DNA from: Ariolimax columbianus
Taxonomy: Eukaryota; Mollusca; Gastropoda; Stylommatophora; Arionidae
Assembly: GCA_036924085.1 (NCBI GenBank)
Contig: JAVGWX010000007.1
Span: 68,668,360-68,732,359, forward strand
Length of the DNA: 64,000 bases
Reading direction: 5' to 3'
Positions 9,801 to 17,974 of the stretch are shown in pieces. Under the pieces are notes generated by a model. That model worked only from the letters and a program-made list of their open reading frames with translations. It made no database searches and was not told the DNA's origin. The position numbers and the translations under genes were made by a program. Each line of letters starts with the position of its first letter. Positions within the stretch are counted from its first letter, which is position 1.

Positions 9801-12130
9801 GGCAAAGATTCACTTTTTCATTCGAGGGGGTCCTAGTAAGCTGGGGTTGTGAACCTTTAAACTGAATATAATTAATCCAGAGGCAGACACCTTGATAATG
9901 AGTGCTAAGGCTAACATTGTGGCCAGGTGCAACATACTGTCCAAGACATCCAACACGTGCAAATAAAAACAGCCTGTGTAACAGCAGCTTGACCAATGAA
10001 GTGGGATTCAACTCTGATTCCTGTTGTGGTGAGCATGCTGAGAAGCCTTGCATTACAGCGAGAAGAATCTAGGTCCGCCTGCTTCAGCACGCCCAGAATG
10101 TAAGACTAGCCATTACAAATCTGCTACCAGAGAAATTACAAATTTTGTTGTCTTTTTTGTGTTCAGGACCAATAAATTAGTAAAGATTAACTTTGTTTTC
10201 ATTTCAAATGTAATTTAGGTTGATAAGTGTAATATTTGTGTTGTCCAGTGTTATTTTGGTATTTATATTTTGGAACAAAAGTCATAATCACAATTTTCCT
10301 GTTGTGATTTGGAGATTTCATTTGCAAGCGATTCCCATTTACATTTTATATGCATTAAACTTCACATGGTCATCATATATATTAGTGTAAGGGTTTCTAC
10401 ATTCATCAGTGTTGAATATCAAGCCTAGAACATGTTTGTTTTTTTTTTTTTCTCGTTCGCCTTGTTTCTCTATTCCCCAAGGTGGTGTGCGTTGCACTAT
10501 GTTTTTATTTTGCGCCTATCGGCCCAGTGCATTCGACTTAGTCATACATTTTATGTAAGAGTCTGCTTTGTCCTGCATTTTCTAAAGTTTGCCTCCCCGG
10601 GGTAACGGCAGGTGCTGTAATTGGGGAGTGAACCCAGCACCTTCGAGTTGTTAGCTGTGTCACTTAACCACTAGCCCACACCATCCCCTAGAGATAAGTG
10701 TTTCATTCATCTCACTTGTTTTGGTCACTTCCTTCACTATTGACTTTCCATATGTCCATTTTCAATGCCTATATCTTGTATTCTGCTCTATCTTTTCTGA
10801 GTTGCAATATTATGGAAAAGATATAAATGACCCAGAGAAATAAAACAAGGTTCGTCTAGTACCCTAAAGATGGAATTATGGCTAGCCTTCACTTGCTAAT
10901 ATACATTTTCAAACTAGTACAGAACTATTCGATACTGTGTTATAAGCAACAATGTACAATTTTTGTAGAACCAATCTGAAATATGAAAATGGCTTACTCT
11001 TCTTCCACAGGCTCAGCAAACAAAGCTATGCCTACTGGTATCTCATAGCGTTCTCTTATTGGTTCTGCTTCAACCAGCTTCACACGGAAAATGCTATTAA
11101 CAAGCCCATATCCCTGGAGTAAGAAACGCACATTATTTTTTGTGTTGACAACATCCACCATCAAAGATGTTTTTGAGATTCTCAAACTGGACGGTTGCAC
11201 AACATAGCTGGAACTCCCTGGCTGGAAGTTACGATGGCGCCTGCAAGAAAAATAAGAATGTGTACCTCACAACCAAACATGATTTATAAATTCAGTAAAA
11301 ATAGCAAATGAAAAATGTATTGTTTCTTCTTGTCTCTTTTTCACTCAAACTGGTGTGTAGGGCCACTGCTACAGTTGCTCTCATTTAGGAAGACTGCAAC
11401 AAAGCACTTTGCGTGTTTTTACAGTGGTAGTTTCAGTAACTATTTGTTTTAAACAACGAGGCCACTAACCCTTTGTACACAAAAATATATTCACTAAAAC
11501 CAAATCTAAATGTTATTAAATAAAATACTATGAATAAAAAGGATGGCATTCTGGCCAGGAAAGCATTCATGGTAGGGACACTAGATATGGATAAGGGAGA
11601 CATTTAAATCAATCAACGACCATCTGTTAGATGCTGACACTGCAAACAACGAACCCACAATAAATAGATTGCAGGAATTTGTAAGCACATGTGTCAATCA
11701 TTATGGAGGGGTGCCAGACTGAATGGAGCTAGAGCGAGCTATAGGTATCCATACTCTCCACCTACTCCCCTCTGTAGTCGAGAAGGAGCCAGACATCTGC
11801 GACTTATTAAGAAGATATGATACCTTCTGCCATTTGTGTAAAGATAACAAGCACCTATGGGTCTTCCCATCGCGCGTTCATTAAGGTCAATTGATTAATA
11901 GGCAAACACTATTAATCTAGAGTGATAAATACTTCTATATTTAATTTACTTTTAAATTACACAATCTGTCCGACTGTGCTAATAAGTTATATCTCCAAAC
12001 AAATAAGTAAATATGCAACTTTTTCTACTTACTTGCAAAAGCCACTCTGATCACATGTGCGAAAGTTCTCTCTGTGCACACCAAGACAAGTGCACAACAG
12101 AACACCTAGCATTAAACTAAGGTGTCTCAT
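821..12130 (-). CDS. GANAB: glucosidase II alpha subunit, N-terminal part (4 exons; continues beyond left edge)
   Basis: Coding exons are 12033-12130, 10998-11240, 9027-9194 and 821-875, read on the minus strand. Together they give 188 codons with every junction GT-AG and every phase consistent (98, 243, 168 and 55 nt). Family knowledge: the alpha subunit of ER glucosidase II trims the inner alpha-1,3-linked glucoses from N-glycans in the calnexin cycle and works with a beta subunit. Seen here: a signal peptide, the N-terminal Cys pair followed by KRHR, the N-terminal beta-sandwich region, the conserved NAKGLLKFEH stretch, and an acidic linker. The GH31 catalytic barrel is not in the window. 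Introns are about 0.8, 1.8 and 8.2 kb; the last is swollen by transposons. Confidence 0.92.
1477..2058. mobile_element. palindromic (foldback) mariner-derived element
   Basis: The outer ends are inverted repeats: the left end reads GAGACGTGTTCAAATGAAAC and the right end, reversed, CGAGGTGTGTTCAAATGAAA. They resemble mariner termini, with TA at both borders. Similarity between the arms continues inward for well over 100 bp on each side. A second inverted pair lies near the centre ('gaactggacagcagtgtttaaagaaggacg' region against 1721-1770). The left arm encodes a mariner transposase N-terminal fragment (KNWTAVFKEGRE...LPRPGQAH at about 1645-1715). It is therefore two head-to-head 5' ends and could not make a transposase. 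Confidence 0.7.
2060..3500. repeat. degenerate short tandem repeat split by a mariner
   Basis: Units of about 40 bp built around 'gtgacacagaatgtcat' plus an A/T-rich 'aaataaataatatagt' spacer recur at 2068-2220 and again at 3336-3500. The second block starts with almost the sequence expected to follow the first. The 1.1-kb mariner at 2223-3334 sits exactly between them, so it landed inside a pre-existing tandem array in GANAB intron 3. Confidence 0.65.
2223..3334 (+). mobile_element. decayed mariner element with intact terminal inverted repeats
   Basis: The left end, CAAGGTCTGTTCAAAAATGT, and the right end, in reverse CAAGGTCTGTTCAAAAAGTT, are near-identical inverted repeats. A TA precedes the left end; on the right the expected TA appears as CA. 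Inside, plus-strand remnants match mariner transposase: FKLGMTIIETHEMLKQLYGD, then CLTVQEIAEE, and after a large internal deletion YHDNSPVHSRLLVLEF, corresponding to the second catalytic Asp region. Stops and a missing central region make it dead. Confidence 0.75.
3755..4070 (-). mobile_element. SINE3 copy
   Basis: This is close to the family consensus over its whole length. The (CAA)-type tail is at the low-coordinate side ('attgttgtttcaaatgcccacaatgag'), and the 5' side, on the minus strand, begins 'ggtcaggcaaaatatattgg'. Both strands show 80-95 codon ORFs here, which are chance readings of the repeat. Confidence 0.65.
4125..4510 (+). mobile_element. SINE5 copy interrupted by SINE1
   Basis: The 5' half (4125-4231) aligns with 50360-50460: 'actgcaaaggcatcaggttcag' and 'ctgtaaattagtacct'. 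The 3' half resumes at 4382 ('gagtacctgcttactgttggggaagg'). The string 'ggttcagtc' is a plausible polymerase III B box, so a tRNA-derived SINE is likely. The gap is filled by the SINE1 copy at 4232-4381. Confidence 0.55.
4232..4381 (-). mobile_element. SINE1, short form, nested in SINE5
   Basis: Read on the minus strand, the element runs from 'ctgctgaagacagatg' to a (GAA)n tail ('gcagaagaagaa'). It is flanked by AGTACCTAC and AGTACCTGC, a 9-bp target duplication with one difference. It lacks the 5' half found in the long form. Confidence 0.7.
4563..5663 (-). pseudogene. LINE-GAA copy A: RNase H and C-terminal domain ORF
   Basis: One uninterrupted frame from 5663 runs through the whole element. 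RNase H signatures are present: AYTDSSVTNTTQNGGKG (first Asp), NFRAEAEALKTAVEAM (Glu), VLFTDALCMVTAL (Asp) and WVPSHCNIQGNEEADRLAKE (His, Asp). The C-terminal motif TDECTCGTGKMTAEHLLQNC follows. Where other copies stop (...VTV then TGA), this one reads TGG, so the frame runs through the GAA tail into flanking DNA to 4458. The reverse transcriptase part is in a different frame upstream (5703-5933). Confidence 0.8.
4563..5923 (-). mobile_element. LINE-GAA copy A, 5'-truncated, with 11-bp target duplication
   Basis: This 1.36-kb insertion is flanked by GAATTATCATT at 4552-4562 and 5924-5934. It contains the end of the reverse transcriptase region, the RNase H domain and the Cys-His C-terminus, and ends in a (GAA)n tract on its 3' (low-coordinate) side. 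Truncation at the 5' end plus a target duplication is the signature of target-primed reverse transcription. Confidence 0.88.
6837..7000 (-). mobile_element. SINE1, short form, 13-bp target duplication
   Basis: This 164-bp insertion is bordered by GCTTCTCACTCGT at 6824-6836 and 7001-7013. On the minus strand it starts CTGCCGAAGACGGATGTG, contains the near-palindrome AAGCCCTGTTCAGGGCTT, and ends 'gaacgcagaagaagaa'. It is a clean example of the short form. Confidence 0.85.
7230..7488 (-). mobile_element. SINE2, tRNA-derived, nearly full length
   Basis: On the minus strand the head reads GGGGGACGGCGTGGGCTAGT. It has an A-box-like 'tgggctagtggttaag' and a B-box-like 'gggttcgctccc', then the body 'ggcgcaaaataaaaacatag' type sequence and an A-rich 3' end at about 7235-7250. 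The flanks 'gtattgtagatat' and 'gtgttgcagatct' may be a diverged target duplication. This is the most complete copy for judging family structure. Confidence 0.75.
7797..8380 (+). mobile_element. LINE-GAA copy B, 5'-truncated, 11-bp target duplication
   Basis: The copy begins within the RNase H domain (KNTELNDLRAAL) and ends with VTV-stop, CTGACTGTGTACGC and (GAA)n. It is flanked by GATTGATCTTT at 7786-7796 and 8381-8391. The His-containing RNase H motif WVPSHCNIQGNEEADRLAKE is intact. One in-frame TGA (near 8078) replaces an Arg codon seen in copy E, so it is a dead copy. Confidence 0.9.
8471..9020. other. GANAB intron 3 sequence, nothing recognised
   Basis: AT-rich sequence with two loosely similar lines ('tgtttaatgag...' at about 8657 and 8725) that may be an old local duplication. 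No coding or repeat-family signal seen. Confidence 0.5.
9027..9194 (-). CDS. GANAB: GANAB coding exon 3: conserved NA-G-LL-FEH segment
   Basis: The acceptor 'ttaaaag' is weak in pyrimidines but in phase; the donor is CA|gtaagg. The exon encodes residues 114-170, including LSFSLGENKMLVNIDPLRLD and SLNAKGLLKFEHTRRK. The latter is the family hallmark just before the linker (N-A-x-G-LL-x-FEH). Its 168 nt join exon 2 (GA|G) and exon 4 (CA|A, giving Gln170) exactly. Confidence 0.92.
9412..9749 (-). mobile_element. SINE1, long form, 15-bp target duplication
   Basis: Flanked by GCTGCAGCTTATTGA at 9397-9411 and 9750-9764, exact over 15 bp. On the minus strand it runs from GGGATCAAGATGCTGAGCAG to 'gagaacgaacaaagccaag'. 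It sits in GANAB intron 2, about 220 bp upstream of exon 3. The 3' tail here is CCAAG-type rather than GAA-type. Confidence 0.9.
9765..10430. other. GANAB intron 2, no feature recognised
   Basis: 9765-10100 is relatively GC-rich and has a 95-codon chance ORF on the minus strand, but no known domain. 10100-10430 is AT-rich intron. Confidence 0.4.
10437..10687 (-). mobile_element. SINE2 copy
   Basis: Poly-A (seen as T run 10439-10453) forms the 3' end on the minus strand. Body and tRNA-like head are present, with B-box 'gggttcactcccc' and A-box 'ctagtggttaagtg', ending at the 'ccatcccct' side. It lies in GANAB intron 2. Confidence 0.75.
10998..11240 (-). CDS. GANAB: GANAB coding exon 2: N-terminal beta-sandwich
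   Basis: Acceptor 'ttcttgcag' precedes 11240 and donor 'gtaagcc' follows 10998. The 243-nt exon encodes residues 33-114: RHRNFQPGSSSY at the start, SLRISKTSLMVDVVNTKNN in the middle, and YEIPVGIALFAEPVEEE at the end. This matches the order of the vertebrate alpha-subunit N-terminus (KRQR...PG...Y, then a Y.VP..L..DP-like segment). The exon ends in phase 2. Confidence 0.92.
12033..12130 (-). CDS. GANAB: GANAB coding exon 1: start codon, signal peptide, Cys pair
   Basis: The ATG is at 12130-12128. Residues 1-19 (MRHLSLMLGVLLCTCLGVH) form a classic hydrophobic signal peptide. NFRTCDQSGFCK follows, with Cys26 and Cys32 matching the conserved N-terminal motif of glucosidase II alpha. The donor is AA|gtaagtag; the split codon gives Lys33. 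Four bases upstream of the ATG is a splice-acceptor-like 'tcgcag', so this exon probably also carries a few 5'UTR bases and a non-coding first exon lies upstream (higher coordinates), not located with confidence. Confidence 0.93.
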
Positions 12131-12153
12131 TGTTCTGCGATTTTAAAAAAAAC

Positions 12154-12231
12154 ATGTAAGTGTTGAATGGGGCACAGATTAATGAGCTTACAATGTAAGT
12201 GTTGAATGGGGCACAGATTAATGAGCTTACA
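12154..12231. repeat. perfect 39-bp tandem duplication beside GANAB exon 1
   Basis: The 39-bp unit starting ATGTAAGTGTTGAATGGGGC at 12154 is repeated without a single difference at 12193. It begins 24 bp upstream (minus-strand sense) of the GANAB start codon, in the presumed intron or leader. Identity of the two units implies a very recent slippage or duplication event. Confidence 0.9.
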
Positions 12232-12560
12232 AAATTTAAGAGAATCATCCATGGGAGAGATACTTATGCAACTCAGATCACTCAAGTAATAACAGCAATG
12301 TGAGATCAGCATCTATTAAGTGTAAAAGTAGGATATTATAAGGAAGACGTAACCATGTTAAAAATTCACACAAGTATAACAAATTGTACCAGACATCATA
12401 AGTAGATGTTAGACAGGTAAAGCAAACAAAAATGCAAAGTAAAAGGCAGTTCTAGCAAACTAGATACAGCCGGTCATTTTAGGTTTGATGTTTTAATATG
12501 ATGCACAAAAGCAAACCTCTACAGTTTTAAAAGCCCTTAAGGTTCTTTGTCCCAGACTCC
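12232..12560. other. upstream of GANAB exon 1, nothing recognised
   Basis: AT-rich sequence, no ORF, repeat or clear promoter motif seen. Confidence 0.4.
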
Positions 12561-13368
12561 ACTTCCATGCAACTGTAATGGTCTCTGTCTAGGAACCATT
12601 TCACAGTTTATTTCAGTCCTTTTATATGTGGTTAATTCATTTTAGCCACTCTCTTTGTCTTAAAGCTGGTGACAAATTTATAAATAGATAAGAACAATCA
12701 GATCAAACAACAATTTGCCAGTTTTCATTTGTCCGCATTTTTGTGTATTTAAATGGTTTTTGACATTTCCATTGGTCAGGGATTTTACATTCATTGAGAC
12801 AGATGTTGAACAATGTAAGTAAATGTCTTGCCAAAGTGTCACCAGCCTGAATTACTTCATTTCTGATTTTGTCTCGTCCTAAGGTTTTAACTAGTTTCAG
12901 TTTTTTTATTGCCTTTAACACCTCATTTGATTTGATCTATGGTACCGGCACAGATTCGGTGTTGTGTGGAAATTTGATAACTACCACATTTGATGTAAAG
13001 AGGTCGGTGTAGTACCTCTGGCATTAAGCCTCTATTTCTGCTCTCTCCGTCAGGCTGACATTGTCTGCATCTTTTTAGGGCAGTCATAATACTCTTTGAT
13101 CAGTGAAGACTTTTTTTTGCATTTGATTATGCTGCCTTGTCTCAGCTGCTCTGATCATCTTTTTCAAACTACACTGTTTATAGTCCTCTTTTAGTTAGTT
13201 TGCGTCTGATTAGTTTGTTCAGCTCACATAACTCAAATTTGTTGTGCAGGCCCTTTTTTTCAGGCTTCTTGCAGTTATAAGTTCTCGGGTGTCCTCACTG
13301 ATCAACTGCTTTTTGTTGTTTTAGGTACTTTTGCTGCCATGATGCATTTTTTCATCTATGCTGCTTGC

Positions 13369-13403
<35 letters not shown>

Positions 13404-13860
13404 TTCACCTTATTTATCTTTTTTCTAAACATTAGTTGCATTTTGTTTTTATTTTGCGCCTGTCAGCCCAGTGCATCCGACTTTGGCATGTATTTTATGT
13501 AAGGGTCTGCTTCCTCCTGCATTTTCGAAGGCTTTGCTTCCCTGAGGTAAAGCCCGGTGCTGTGTTGGGGATCAAACCCAGCACCTTCGGATTGTGAGCC
13601 GTATCACTTAACCACTAGCCTATGCTGTGCTCTCCGTCAGCTATTTCAGGTTACAGGTAGGAGATCTCACAGGTCTCCAATCCTCTTGTCAGGTGTTCTC
13701 CGACAGCCCAGTAGCATCCCGGCAGTGGAAATCTGAAAATGTCTTTTATGAGGCAGTGAGTCCATGTTTAGGGTTGGCCTAATGGGTCTGTGGTCACTGT
13801 TTACATTTAGATGATGCAGCACTGCCACATTTGTAACAAATTTGATGTCACTTTACAAGT
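12560..13860 (-). mobile_element. RTE/jockey-like LINE remnant split by SINE2
   Basis: The minus-strand reading of 13633-13860 gives the end of an endonuclease domain (NSDHRPIRPTLNM, the SDH motif). 12700-13360 gives the linker and start of reverse transcriptase (KAIKKLKLVKTLGRDKIRNE, a degenerate form of the common KLKxGKAxGxDxIxNE motif). Many stops. The two parts are separated by the SINE2 at 13371-13632. Confidence 0.75.
13371..13632 (-). mobile_element. SINE2 inserted in a LINE
   Basis: A long A tract and GT-microsatellite (T run 13370-13390, then gtgtgtgtg) mark the 3' end. The tRNA-like head, with 'gggtttgatcccc' and 'ctagtggttaagtg', is at 13560-13632. CpG sites in the head have changed to TpG, consistent with an older copy. 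Confidence 0.7.
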
Positions 13861-13869
13861 TACTGTGCC

Positions 13870-14440
13870 AATGGACACTGCAGACAGCAAAATACTATAC
13901 GACAGTATGATGAGTTTCTTCTTCTGATCCTCAAAAAAATGGTATACCCTCTTTCATTCCTGTATCCCATAAGAACTTTCTTTGAAACCCAGAAGGCTTA
14001 CTCAGCATTCAGCATGCTTTCTGTGTGGAACAAACAGCCTTTTTCCTTCGTGGAGTTAGAATTAAATTAAAATAGATGTCACACATCCAAATCAAAGCAA
14101 TAAAAAAGATACAGAAGATTATCTTCACACTATCTTTATAGTCTCTCAGCGCCAAATATGGTGCATAAGGCAGAACTCAAAATTCTCCAGTTTGATCGGT
14201 CTTCCGCCACTCTCAGTAGTGCTTGCATGTTCTCTAGTCTCAAGGCTGTATCTCTTCTCCCCCCCCCCCCCCCCATGTCAATACAACATTGCAAATAAAA
14301 GTAGAAGATGTTGATGATAAAAAAAAAGAAATATTACTTTGGTGCTTTTTTTTTAACCATAAAAATTAAGACACAAGCAAAACAACAAAATAATTTCCAG
14401 CTAGTTCTTGGTGGCCACTCGTACTGAGTTAATTTAACTC
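13870..14440. other. intergenic, poly-C tract, nothing else recognised
   Basis: A 15-base C run lies near 14260-14274. The rest has no recognised coding or repeat signal. Confidence 0.4.
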
Positions 14441-14779
14441 TTGATGATTACATCCTAGGCGTAATTGAGATAGGCTGGGGGTCCGTGCTGTAGTGCACTG
14501 AGAGGCTCCTCAGTAAGTTAAATGCAGTATTGGTATTATTAGTATTACTTTTAGTGTTAATCCCACCTCCTTGACCAGACAAGTCAAAGTCAAATATGTG
14601 GCACAACCTGTTTCCACTCGCCTTACGAGGAAGTGTGAAAGTCACTGAAGTGCATAACGCTGTCAGCTTCGTTAAGGAAGAATGGGGGAAGATCATCTGT
14701 TAGTGTTACAGATGTAAAAATGTAAGAGAAAGAGCATGTAATTTGGTAAATAATCATCACAATTGAATATGCTCGTTTC

Positions 14780-15020
14780 TCTAGCAGAAGATACAAATTA
14801 CGACATAAAGACGTCAGTTCGCACTGACTGACGTAAGCTTACTTAATACATATCAAAACAATGCAACGTCCGGCAATACGCCGCTAGACAATAAGGTGGC
14901 AACTAGTAATACTACTAGTACTAGTAGTATACGCTGTGATCTTTAACGTCTCAAAGAATAAGAACCGTCATCACATTGTGCTGCGATTGTGTGGCATGCG
15001 CGAGTCGATAGTGCGTCATT
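14780..15020 (-). promoter_or_regulatory. CpG-containing segment, candidate GANAB promoter/first exon region
   Basis: Against an otherwise CpG-poor background this segment has many CpGs and two CRE-like strings (gacgtcag at about 14808 and tgacgtaag at about 14830). GANAB coding exon 1 is preceded by an acceptor-like site, so a non-coding first exon is expected upstream, and this is the nearest segment that looks promoter-like. This is inference from composition and position only. Confidence 0.25.
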
Positions 15021-15204
15021 TACGATTAATATTTGATGTTTGCAAACATTTCAAAATACTACACATAAACTAGCTATTTCCTTGAACGTTATATTATTGC
15101 CGCTGTTAGAAATAACACGGACAAAAAGGAATTACATAACAAATTACGTTACCAGTGGAGGTTTAGTTATAACTTTCGAGTTCGTTTCCGTCACACACCG
15201 ACTG

Positions 15205-15365
15205 ATTACGCTTCTTTCAAGGTTGCCAGATCAAAATTAAAAGAAAAAGCCAAACATCGTCGAAAAAAACAAGCTGAAGAAAAAAGCCAAAAGATCGCAC
15301 ACACTAAGGCCAAGAAAAACCAAACACCACCCAAAATCAAAAGAACAGTAATTAATTCCAGTTAG
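15205..15365. repeat. dispersed repeat containing GGTTGCCAGATC
   Basis: 'caaggttgccagatcaaaa' here and the reverse-complement-like 'gagatctggcaaccctg' at about 38860 suggest one low-copy dispersed element with an A-rich body. Its family is not identified. Confidence 0.3.
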
Positions 15366-15689
15366 AATAGATTTTCAGGAGTCTTTTGTAATTCTCTGTC
15401 TAATGCATTACTTTTTACGCTTCGTCTACCATCCATTTACTAAAGGTATGCACTGATGTAGGCATGTCATTGTTTCTGGTGCATCTTTGGTGTGGACTTC
15501 ATGGCCCCGATGATGATGCACGTGTTTTGGTTCTCAACTCTTACTTATTTCCCCAAACATGTTCTCGTTGCAGCGACCGAAACCGTCATGCCAAACTACA
15601 GTACCGTTCTGACTCTTCATGTGTAGACTTTTCAGGATGTTCTTGTCTGCATTCCAATTAGAATTTTTATGATGCCACATACTAAGGAA

Positions 15690-15960
15690 CCTGACGCTGA
15701 AAGACACATTTAATGTAAGGGTCTGTTTCCACCTACATTTTCTAAGGGTTTGCTTCCTGGGGTAACGGCCGGTGCTGTATTAGGGGATCGAATCCAGCAC
15801 TTTCGGATTGTCAGCCGTGTCACTTAACCACTAGCCCACGCCGCCCCTGATCCAGAGTGATTCCCAGTTATGTTGGTTTTTGTTCTGGTGGGAGTATGTA
15901 GTCATTTTTTTCTTAGTGTCGCTATTTGTTTCTTGTTATCAGGATCACCAAACCACACCT
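15690..15960 (-). mobile_element. SINE2 copy plus 115-bp unit identical to one at 48.3 kb
   Basis: The tRNA-like head and part of the body occupy 15690-15848. Directly outside the head, 15849-15955 ('ccagagtgattcccag' to 'tcttgttatcaggatcac') is the exact reverse complement of 48309-48395, which abuts the SINE2 at 48.4 kb in the same relative arrangement. The identity includes a 7-base A run. The pair is one composite repeat present twice. Confidence 0.75.
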
Positions 15961-15979
15961 GACCAAGAATGTATTCCGT

Positions 15980-16165
15980 CTCTAGATGGTGGCCCTGGAA
16001 ACATCCTGCACTTGTACAGTCTAGCTATGAGAATAAGGATCATAGAGGGAAGGCTAACTTGGTCCAAAAATGTTATGCTGAAAACGGATGTGTCGGGCTA
16101 AACGTGCAGACATCGTAGCCTTGCTGTACACTACAACACAGCATCATTTCCAGGACTGATGTCAT
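15980..16165 (+). mobile_element. SINE1 fragment, diverged
   Basis: 'gggaaggctaacttggtcc' and 'cggatgtgtcgggctaaacg' match the SINE1 body on the plus strand; the GAA-tail end is not visible. It is more diverged than the flagged-duplication copies. Confidence 0.5.
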
Positions 16166-16199
16166 AAAGAGAAAGATAGAAAGATACAAAGTATCTTAC

Positions 16200-16355
16200 C
16201 AAACTCAAAAAGTAATTTTGTATTATTTTCTAGAACTTGATTCACATACTGCAAGTTTGGTTGTAAATCCCTGAAACGATCAACTTGCAGATGTCCTTGG
16301 CAGAGACACTTACTGAGCTTCGCCCCAACATAGTAGAATTGTCTTCCCTTATGAA
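16200..16355 (-). CDS. orphan internal exon, conserved-looking peptide, function unknown
   Basis: The acceptor is a long pyrimidine tract followed by 'tttag' before 16355; the donor is TTTG|gtaagat after 16200. The block is 156 nt, a multiple of three, entering and leaving in the same phase. One frame is open across it, starting HKGRQFYYVGAKLSKCL, then QGHLQVDRFRDLQPNLQYVN and ending in KLLFEF. The composition (Y, F, R, Q, L; one CLC) looks like folded protein, not transposon. I do not recognise the family. No partner exons could be placed. A retained pseudogene exon cannot be excluded. Confidence 0.5.
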
Positions 16356-16559
16356 CTAAAAAAAAACAGCACAGAAATCGTTTATATCCCGAAGACAGCA
16401 TCCAAGTTGCTATAATATCAAAACGCTGTGATATGAATGTTGTTTTACTCAAAATGAAACAATACCACTTTTACAAAACTTAAAGTGTAGAATTGTGAAT
16501 GAAATGCCTCAGTTCTTCAAACTTTTTCATAGTTGTGTTGGTGTGCTGTGCTTATTGAA

Positions 16560-17360
16560 GTATGCATGGCTTTCAAAGTCTGTTACGGATTCCAAGTATA
16601 GATGTAAAAGGAGGAGTGAGATATGAATGTGTATTATCCCCTTGTCTTGTTAATATCTACACAGAACAAATATTCAAACAGATAGAGGGGATGCAAGGGC
16701 TTGTCATTGGAGGAGTGACAATGAGTAACCTTAGATTTGCGGATGATTCAATTTTTGACGACAAAAAGTGAACAAGAATTACAGGACCTTGTGGCAAATA
16801 TATTCAAAATATGGATTTGATATAAAGAAAATAAAGATTATGATACTTCGGGAAAATTACAAGAGACCTTGCTTGCAGATAAAAATTAAAAATCAACTAC
16901 TTGAACAGAAATAACGTTTCTCCTATATGGGTCATACAATAACGAAAAAAGGCAGCTGTTAAAAAGAAATCAGAAAGAGAATCGGTATGGCCAAGATGGT
17001 ATTCAACAACATGCGACACATACTGACAACCAAATAGATAAATCATAATTAGAAAATGGGAATTGTCAGGTGTTATGTATACTCGTCGACACTACTTTAT
17101 GGCGCAGAAACATGGACACTGAATAACAAGTTGAAAAAAGTATTGAAGCCTTCAAAATGTGGGTATGTAGAAAACTGGGTGGCATTTCTTGGAAAGAGGA
17201 GAAAATAAATTTGGAGGTATTGAAAAAGTTCGGTGTGAAAAGAAAATTAATGACCGAAATCAGGGTTCGACAGCTACGTTATTTCGGCCATATAACAATA
17301 GAAAAGAAAAGGGCTGTCAGATTGCACCATTACGACAATAGATTACAATAGAGTACACTG
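16560..17360 (+). mobile_element. RTE/jockey-like LINE fragment (RT core and C-terminus)
   Basis: The plus strand shows GVRYECVLSPCLVNIYTEQI followed by the catalytic region LRFADDSIFDDK (FADD box). After several stops comes KMWVCRKLGGISWKEEKINL...VRQLRYFGHIT, the typical post-RT segment. It shares the string near 17070-17115 with the copies at 6.5 kb and 20.5 kb, so these are one family. Confidence 0.75.
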
Positions 17361-17574
17361 GAGTTCCTGTGCAGCCAGTCTTCAATACGAAGATGGCACT
17401 TGAACTGAACAAATTTTTAACTTTGAGAGCAGTTTTTTTCTTCATTTTAAGAACAGTTAGCTTGTTTTTGTTTACCTGTAAGTGGGTTACAGGGCTGTGT
17501 GGGTAGGGATAAATTGTATGTAACCGAAATCGATTTTAAGTAACACCAAAAACAGTTTACCGGCTTCTGGTTGT

Positions 17575-17712
17575 TGTTCTTGTTGTGAATGTCCTCGTAA
17601 ATTTACTCTGCTCTGCGCTCTGAAAATGGCGTTAAGTGGCGGGTTGCACTAGCTTTCCTCACATCCAGAACGTGCTGATGAAGGGGCACCGAGGTCTTCC
17701 AGACGGTTGAGC
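17575..17712 (-). mobile_element. SINE3 fragment (3' portion)
   Basis: It contains the tail-proximal half: 'gcgttaagtggcgggttgca' and 'cttcctcacatcc', with the TTGTTGTGAATG tail side at the low coordinate. It breaks off near 17712. Confidence 0.55.
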
Positions 17713-17910
17713 AGTAGCGCATTCATGATTTTTAAGTATTTCTTGGTCCTCATGTATTAGACATTGGTATCGTTTGCATTGAGTAGTTCCTGTAATGAGT
17801 TGAGTTCTTCACTTTCCGTGTTTAACTTTTAGTTATGTAATTGTGTTGAATTCGGTTATCATTTTGTCCATATAAATGTTGGACAGCAATAGTGAAAGCA
17901 CAGATATCAG

Positions 17911-17972
17911 CCGAACCCAGCACCTTCGGATTGTGAGCCGTGCCACTTAACCACTACCCCACGCCGTCTCCC
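17911..17972 (-). mobile_element. SINE2 head fragment
   Basis: Only the tRNA-like head survives: 'gaacccagcaccttcgg', 'ccacttaaccactaccccacg' and 'ccgtctccc'. It abuts a LINE remnant. Confidence 0.6.
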
Positions 17973-17974
17973 GT

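Noticed and set aside
12703..12921. Possible retrovirus or endogenous virus reverse transcriptase
   Set aside because: All RT motifs in the window have the order and neighbours of non-LTR retrotransposons (APE endonuclease, no protease, integrase, envelope or LTRs). No viral gene was found.
16162..16452. Full 96-codon ORF as a gene
   Set aside because: The ATG and the last residues lie in presumed intron; only 16200-16355 has splice support, so it was listed as an exon instead.
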